This document shows positions 24,821-28,407 of a DNA stretch of 28,407 nt, in pieces; the first letter of the stretch is position 1; every line of letters starts with the position of its first letter. The position numbers were made by a program, and so were the translations under genes. The notes under the pieces were generated by a model. That model was not told the DNA's origin. It worked only from the letters and a program-made list of their open reading frames with translations, and ran no database searches. The stretch is from Paulinella micropora (taxonomy: Eukaryota > Cercozoa > Imbricatea > Euglyphida), in the NCBI GenBank assembly GCA_009731375.1, contig BJOX01000213.1:179518-207924 (forward strand). Reading direction: 5' to 3'.

Positions 24821-26545
24821 ATGTCTAAAAGCAAGTCGCCTGTAAACTCCGCTACGCCTACCGTCTCCGTAACTACCTCGACGAGCCTCTCCGCTACGCC
24901 TACGGTCTCCACAACCGCCTCGGCGAGCCGTTCCGCGACACCTACGGTCTCCGCAACTACCTCGGCGAGCCTCTCCGCGACCCCTACGGTCTCCGCAACT
25001 ACCTCGGCGAGCCTCTCCGCTACGCCTACGGTCTCCACAACCGCCTCGGCGAGCCGTTCCGCGACCCCTACGGTCTCCGCAACTACCTCGGCGAGCCTCT
25101 CCGCTACGCCTACGGTCTCCGCAACTACCTCGGCGAGCCTCTCCGCTACGCCTGCGGTCTCCACAACTACCTCGGCGAGCCTCTCCGCTACGCCTACGGT
25201 CTCCGTAGTCTCAGCCTCGAGCTCAACCACCGGTTCCGTGACGCCTAGCGTCTCCGCAACCGCCTCGGGACAAGGGCAGGGGCAAGGACAGGGACAAGGG
25301 CAGGGGCAAGGACAGGGACAAGGGCAGGGACAAGGACAGGGACAAGGACAGGGGCAAGGACAGGGGCAAGGACAGGGACAAGGACAGGGACAAGGAGAGG
25401 GGCAAGAACAAGCAACCCCTACCGTCTCCGTAGTCGCAGCCTCAAGCTCGGCGAGCCTCTCCGCAACCCCTACCGTCTCCGTAGTCTCAGCCTCGAGCTC
25501 GGCGAGCCCTTCCCCGACGCCTACCGTCTCCGCAACTACCTCTATCTCAAACACTCTTTCCGCAACCCCTACCGCCTCCGCCACTACCTCTATCTCAAAC
25601 ACTCTTTCCACAACCCCTACCGTCTCCGCAACTACCTCGGCGAGCCGTTCCGCGACGCCTACCGCCTCCGCCACTACCTCGGGCTCAGACACTCGTTCTC
25701 CGACCGCCAGCTCCTCCGCGACTGCCTCCTCGATGATGCCCGTCGGCCCGGGGATCAGGCGCGACCTATCCGGGCTCGGGCTGGCTCTGTCCCCGGGCGG
25801 CCAGCCCGAGCCCGTCCTGCGCGTAGTGGTCGCCGCCAACGATCTCCTGCAGCGGGAGCCCACGGACCTGATTTACGAGGAACTGCAACTCCTGTATCTA
25901 GAAGACCACTGTCGCACGGGCGGGATCTTACCAGCGGGCCCCTTCCCCTCGGCCCTGTCGTCAAATGGCTCGCTGTCGGCCTCGCTGCTCGGGCTCGACT
26001 TCTTGTACGCGTCGCTCTGCCAACTCACGCGCCTCCAGGACGGACGGCAGTACTTGGGGGGCCAGCTGTGGCTGCAGCGCACACGCACGCTCTCATGGCT
26101 AGGGCTGCAACGGAATCAGACGGCGCGCCTGCCACTAGAATTCAAACTCCAGTTACAGAACCAGTTGCTACTCGCGGCTGGCAACGTCTCGCAACAAAAC
26201 TGCACTGACCTGACAACACGGCTGCCCTGCAACGCTACCGACGCCAAGGTCGTCAGGCTACTGCTCTTGCCCGGGGGTGCACGTCGTCGGCGGCTCGCGT
26301 CCTCGGCGCCACGAATTTCGCTCGAATTCAGCCTGCGGGCTCCGCCGGTGGGGCTCGAGTGGCAGAGCGCCGAGGCAGACTGCCGTGAAGTTGGGCAAGA
26401 AAGCTGGCTCTGCGGGCTGACTACGCTGTTGCAGCACCCCCGCGCGGACCTGTACGCGGTCAACGGCGGCCGGCGTTTGCGGCTCGAGACCATCGAGTTC
26501 AGCCTGGAACTGCCGGCACTACCGGCAGACGGGCTGTTCGCGGGC
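24821..26545 (+). CDS. Mucin-like Ser/Thr-rich glycoprotein, 3' end lost in gap
   Basis: The first in-frame ATG is at 24821; the frame is open from 24668 and residues before the ATG already look like the mucin-type stem, so the true N-terminus, and any signal peptide, may come from an upstream exon or be missed. Order: Ser/Thr/Pro repeats (SATPTVSATTSASL), a Gly-Gln tract of 24 dipeptides, more Ser/Thr repeats, then a non-repetitive domain from about 25737 with many Leu and Gln and five sequons (NGS, NQT, NVS, NCT, NAT). The Ser/Thr repeats are typical substrates for O-glycosylation and form extended stalks. A surface protein with a stalk and a globular C-terminal head is the natural reading; attachment is inference. 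The frame runs into an N gap. Confidence 0.65.
24848..25208 (+). repeat. 42-bp tandem repeats coding for 14-residue Ser/Thr units
   Basis: About eight to nine copies of a 42-bp unit (GCTACGCCTACGGTCTCC core). Variants alternate as TTASASR and ATTSASL forms in a pattern repeating every three units, showing block duplication. Confidence 0.85.
25268..25411 (+). repeat. Gly-Gln hexanucleotide repeat, 24 units
   Basis: 144 bp of GGACAA/GGGCAG/GGGCAA/GGACAG codon pairs, all coding Gly-Gln except one Gly-Glu and one Glu-Gln at the 3' end. Synonymous variants form a higher 18-bp order, consistent with replication slippage in frame. Confidence 0.9.
25415..25730 (+). repeat. Second Ser/Thr repeat block
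   Basis: Imperfect repeats of the same family (ATPTVSVVSASSSAS and TTSISNTLSATPT), more diverged than the first block. Confidence 0.8.
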
Positions 26546-26637
26546 NNNNNNNNNNNNNNNNNNNNNNNNNNNNNNNNNNNNNNNNNNNNNNNNNNNNNNN
26601 NNNNNNNNNNNNNNNNNNNNNNNNNNNNNNNNNNNNN
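26546..26637. other. 92-N assembly gap beside a G20 run
   Basis: N run immediately followed by G20 at 26638-26657. The homopolymer probably caused the assembly break. It hides the end of the mucin-like gene. Confidence 0.98.
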
Positions 26638-26740
26638 GGGGGGGGGGGGGGGGGGGGAGGGGTGTGGGGCACGAGAAAAAAAGAATAAGTGCCTATTCTC
26701 TTTGTTGTTGTAGCAAGAAAAGGTAAACAACACACAGAAA
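26638..26740 (+). other. Leader of the 26741 gene with G20 run
   Basis: G20, then an A/T-rich leader ending ACACAGAAA before the ATG. No gene. Confidence 0.55.
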
Positions 26741-28316
26741 ATGCAATTAGGCGCTGCCAAAAGCTTGTCTGCCCAGCGTCGGTCGACGCTGTGGGCCCAC
26801 CAGTACCCCTACCAATTAGCTGCGTCATTTGATTTCCTACCCGGGGTTCAGATTAAGGTCAACCTAACAGAACCAGACTTACAAAACTTGTGTACCTTTG
26901 TCAGTGCGGTTGGAGTTGAAACCGGTGGAGTTTGTTAAGAACAACAAGGATTACAAGGAGTTTGTCAGGTGGGTAAAAGAATCTTATAATCCGTGCGAAT
27001 GCAGAAACTATAAAATGCTGAAGACATTGATTGAAATCCAGTTGCCTGAAGTGACTTTGGGAAAGACACAAGCCCCGATACTGTCGAAAGCGGTGATGGT
27101 GACCGGGTGGCGCTGGTTCTGCGACCACGTTGCTTTGTATTCGGCCGCCATAGAGCCCCGGCCAGGTAGTGCACAGGCCAACCAAAGTCTCGTGACGGTC
27201 ATTTGTTTGTACAGAAACCTGAGCCAAAGCCTGCTAGCACTGTCGCAGGCACTTCCCTTGACGATGGACCCCGCTGCCTTCATGCAATGCTGCAAGTTCT
27301 ACCAAGAAAGCCTGCTGTACCTGCCCACAATCACGCGCCAGCACGCGTACACAATAGTGCAACAGGAGCCGTTTTCGTTGGTGTCTGTTTGGCTGTTGTT
27401 CCAGAAGATTGTGACGATGCAGGAGTGGGAGCGCTACGCTAACAGAGTATTGCGGTGCTTGCAAGAAAAGAGCCCCTTGAGCCAGTGGCCGTCATGGACC
27501 ACGGGTTGTTCGACCTGGTTCGAACTAGAGGCCGCGGCCGCCGCGAACAGTTTCCTGACTATTGTAAAAACTGTCAAAGGCGGGTTAGTGATCACGCCTA
27601 TCCAAAAATTAACTTCCAGCCAGCACATGACCGCTTCGATAGTAGGCAGGCTGGCGTCAAAGCAATTTCTTGACAGTTCTACCTTCCCGGCCTTTGCCTG
27701 CTCCCAGGGCAGCAGATCACCGCGTATCGGGCTTGACAACCTTTTCCGACACTCGGCGGACGATTTTGCACAAACAGAATTACAAACGCTGTCAGCGGAA
27801 GAAAGCCTAGAAGCCCTGCTGTCCTGCCTGTGCGTGTACGCATTGCTACGCATTTTTCTGGGCTTGCCTTTCTCCACTCTATCTTTGGATCACTCTCGCG
27901 GGCCTTCGCGCTTTCCGTCTGTCCTGGGCCCCCCTGCACCGGCCGCGCCGGATGCAGGCACGCTTGCAGCGCCGGCCAGAACTACTTTCTTGGCGCCGCT
28001 CCCTTGGTATAAACAGGGTTTCCCAAGCACTGTGTCTTCTCCACCGGCGCCGCCCGGCCCTGCACAAAGCTCTCTATTGCAGCGCTCAGCAACGCACAAT
28101 AATTGGGTTCAGCACACGCCTCCTCAGGCAGACCCGCCTGAAAATTTCCTGACCTCTCCTCCTGGGTCCCCAACAAACCTTCTTGTTCAGTCATCCAGCA
28201 CTAGGGAGAATCTTGAGAGGCCTGTTGTCGTGCATTCTCAGAAGCGTCAACGGGTCAAAGGGCCCCGAACGTTTTTGCTTACCGACAAAGGCTTACAAGC
28301 GACAAATCGTCAGTAA
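26741..28316 (+). CDS. Unknown protein with one frameshift, Pro/Ser-rich basic tail
   Basis: ATG at 26741 opens a frame that is coding-like for about 54 codons, up to about 26900. The pattern then continues in the next frame, with no ATG near the switch, to a TAA at 28314-28316. Read as one gene it would be about 525 residues. The N-terminal 350 residues are helical with Cys, Trp and Gln-rich stretches (ICLYRNLSQSLLALSQALP); one hydrophobic segment (ALLSCLCVYALLRIFLGLPF, near 27813-27872) could span a membrane. The last 130 residues are Pro/Ser-rich with basic SQKRQRVKGPR. No family recognised. Composition is near balanced GC, like the kinase- and SET-like genes. An AATAAA follows the stop by 11 nt. 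Confidence 0.6.
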
Positions 28317-28407
28317 AATATCAAACAAATAAAACAAAACATGCGCTAGAGCAAGGAAGCGCGAGGGCGCGGTGCATGCCCCCCCCCTCCCTCCTTAATC
28401 CTCCCAC
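28317..28407. other. Non-coding end of window
   Basis: Poly(A) signal, then GC-rich sequence with a C10-type run near 28379. Nothing else seen. Confidence 0.6.
28328..28333 (+). terminator. AATAAA poly(A) signal
   Basis: Canonical AATAAA 11 nt after the TAA at 28316, in an A-rich tail. Supports eukaryotic-type mRNA 3' processing. Confidence 0.55.

Noticed and set aside
24790-25863. 357-codon minus-strand frame over the mucin-like gene
   Set aside because: Antisense of the repeat; stays open only because the repeat units are multiples of three.
1-28407. CRISPR array, tRNA or rRNA genes
   Set aside because: No regularly spaced short repeats with unique spacers, and no cloverleaf or rRNA-like sequence was recognised. 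The only periodic arrays are the coding minisatellites and the 280-bp palindromic units.

Overview
The window looks like a piece of a large eukaryotic double-stranded DNA virus, or a copy of one integrated in a protist genome. Genes are on both strands, separated by 250-650 bp of non-coding DNA full of homopolymer runs (A8-A10, T7-T9, G8-G20, C8-C12). No convincing spliced host-type gene is seen. The products suit a virus of a eukaryote: a seven-helix BI-1/TMBIM-like membrane protein, a kinase-fold protein, an AlkB-like dioxygenase, a protein with SET-like segments, a mucin-like surface protein and a very large cysteine-rich glycoprotein. No hallmark gene (capsid, polymerase, packaging ATPase) is present, so the viral assignment and any lineage are inference. 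The sequence is a draft scaffold with four N gaps (two of exactly 10 N).

Layout. 1-4843 (+): the 3' part of an acidic/basic repeat protein, an unknown 466-aa protein, the BI-1-like protein and a small Cys/His-rich protein. 5195-6694 (+): kinase-like protein with much lower GC. About 6840-8055: non-coding tandem array of palindromic ~280-bp units, arranged as two copies of a ~565-bp dimer. 8029-9051 (-): unknown gene interrupted by one in-frame TGA. 9319-10263 (-): AlkB-like protein with a proline-rich tail. 10792-11781 (+): unknown 329-aa protein. 12248-20727 (+): giant Cys-rich glycoprotein locus with two in-frame stops and two frameshifts, running into a 701-N gap. 21429-21776 (-): start of a Cys-rich gene. 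21780-24173 (-): 797-aa protein with paired CxxC and two SET-like segments. 24821-26545 (+): mucin-like glycoprotein with 14-residue Ser/Thr repeats and a Gly-Gln tract. 26741-28316 (+): unknown protein with one frameshift and a Pro/Ser-rich basic tail.

Two compositional classes are interleaved. Most genes are very GC-rich, including the membrane, glycoprotein and AlkB-like genes. The kinase, the 8029-9051 gene, the SET-like gene and the 26741 gene are near balanced GC. This suggests at least two histories. The likely common theme is interaction with a eukaryotic host: surface attachment (giant glycoprotein, mucin-like protein), control of cell death (BI-1-like) and modification of host or viral macromolecules (kinase, AlkB-like, SET-like). 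The most unusual points are the repeatedly interrupted giant locus, the other interrupted genes, and the alternating palindrome array.
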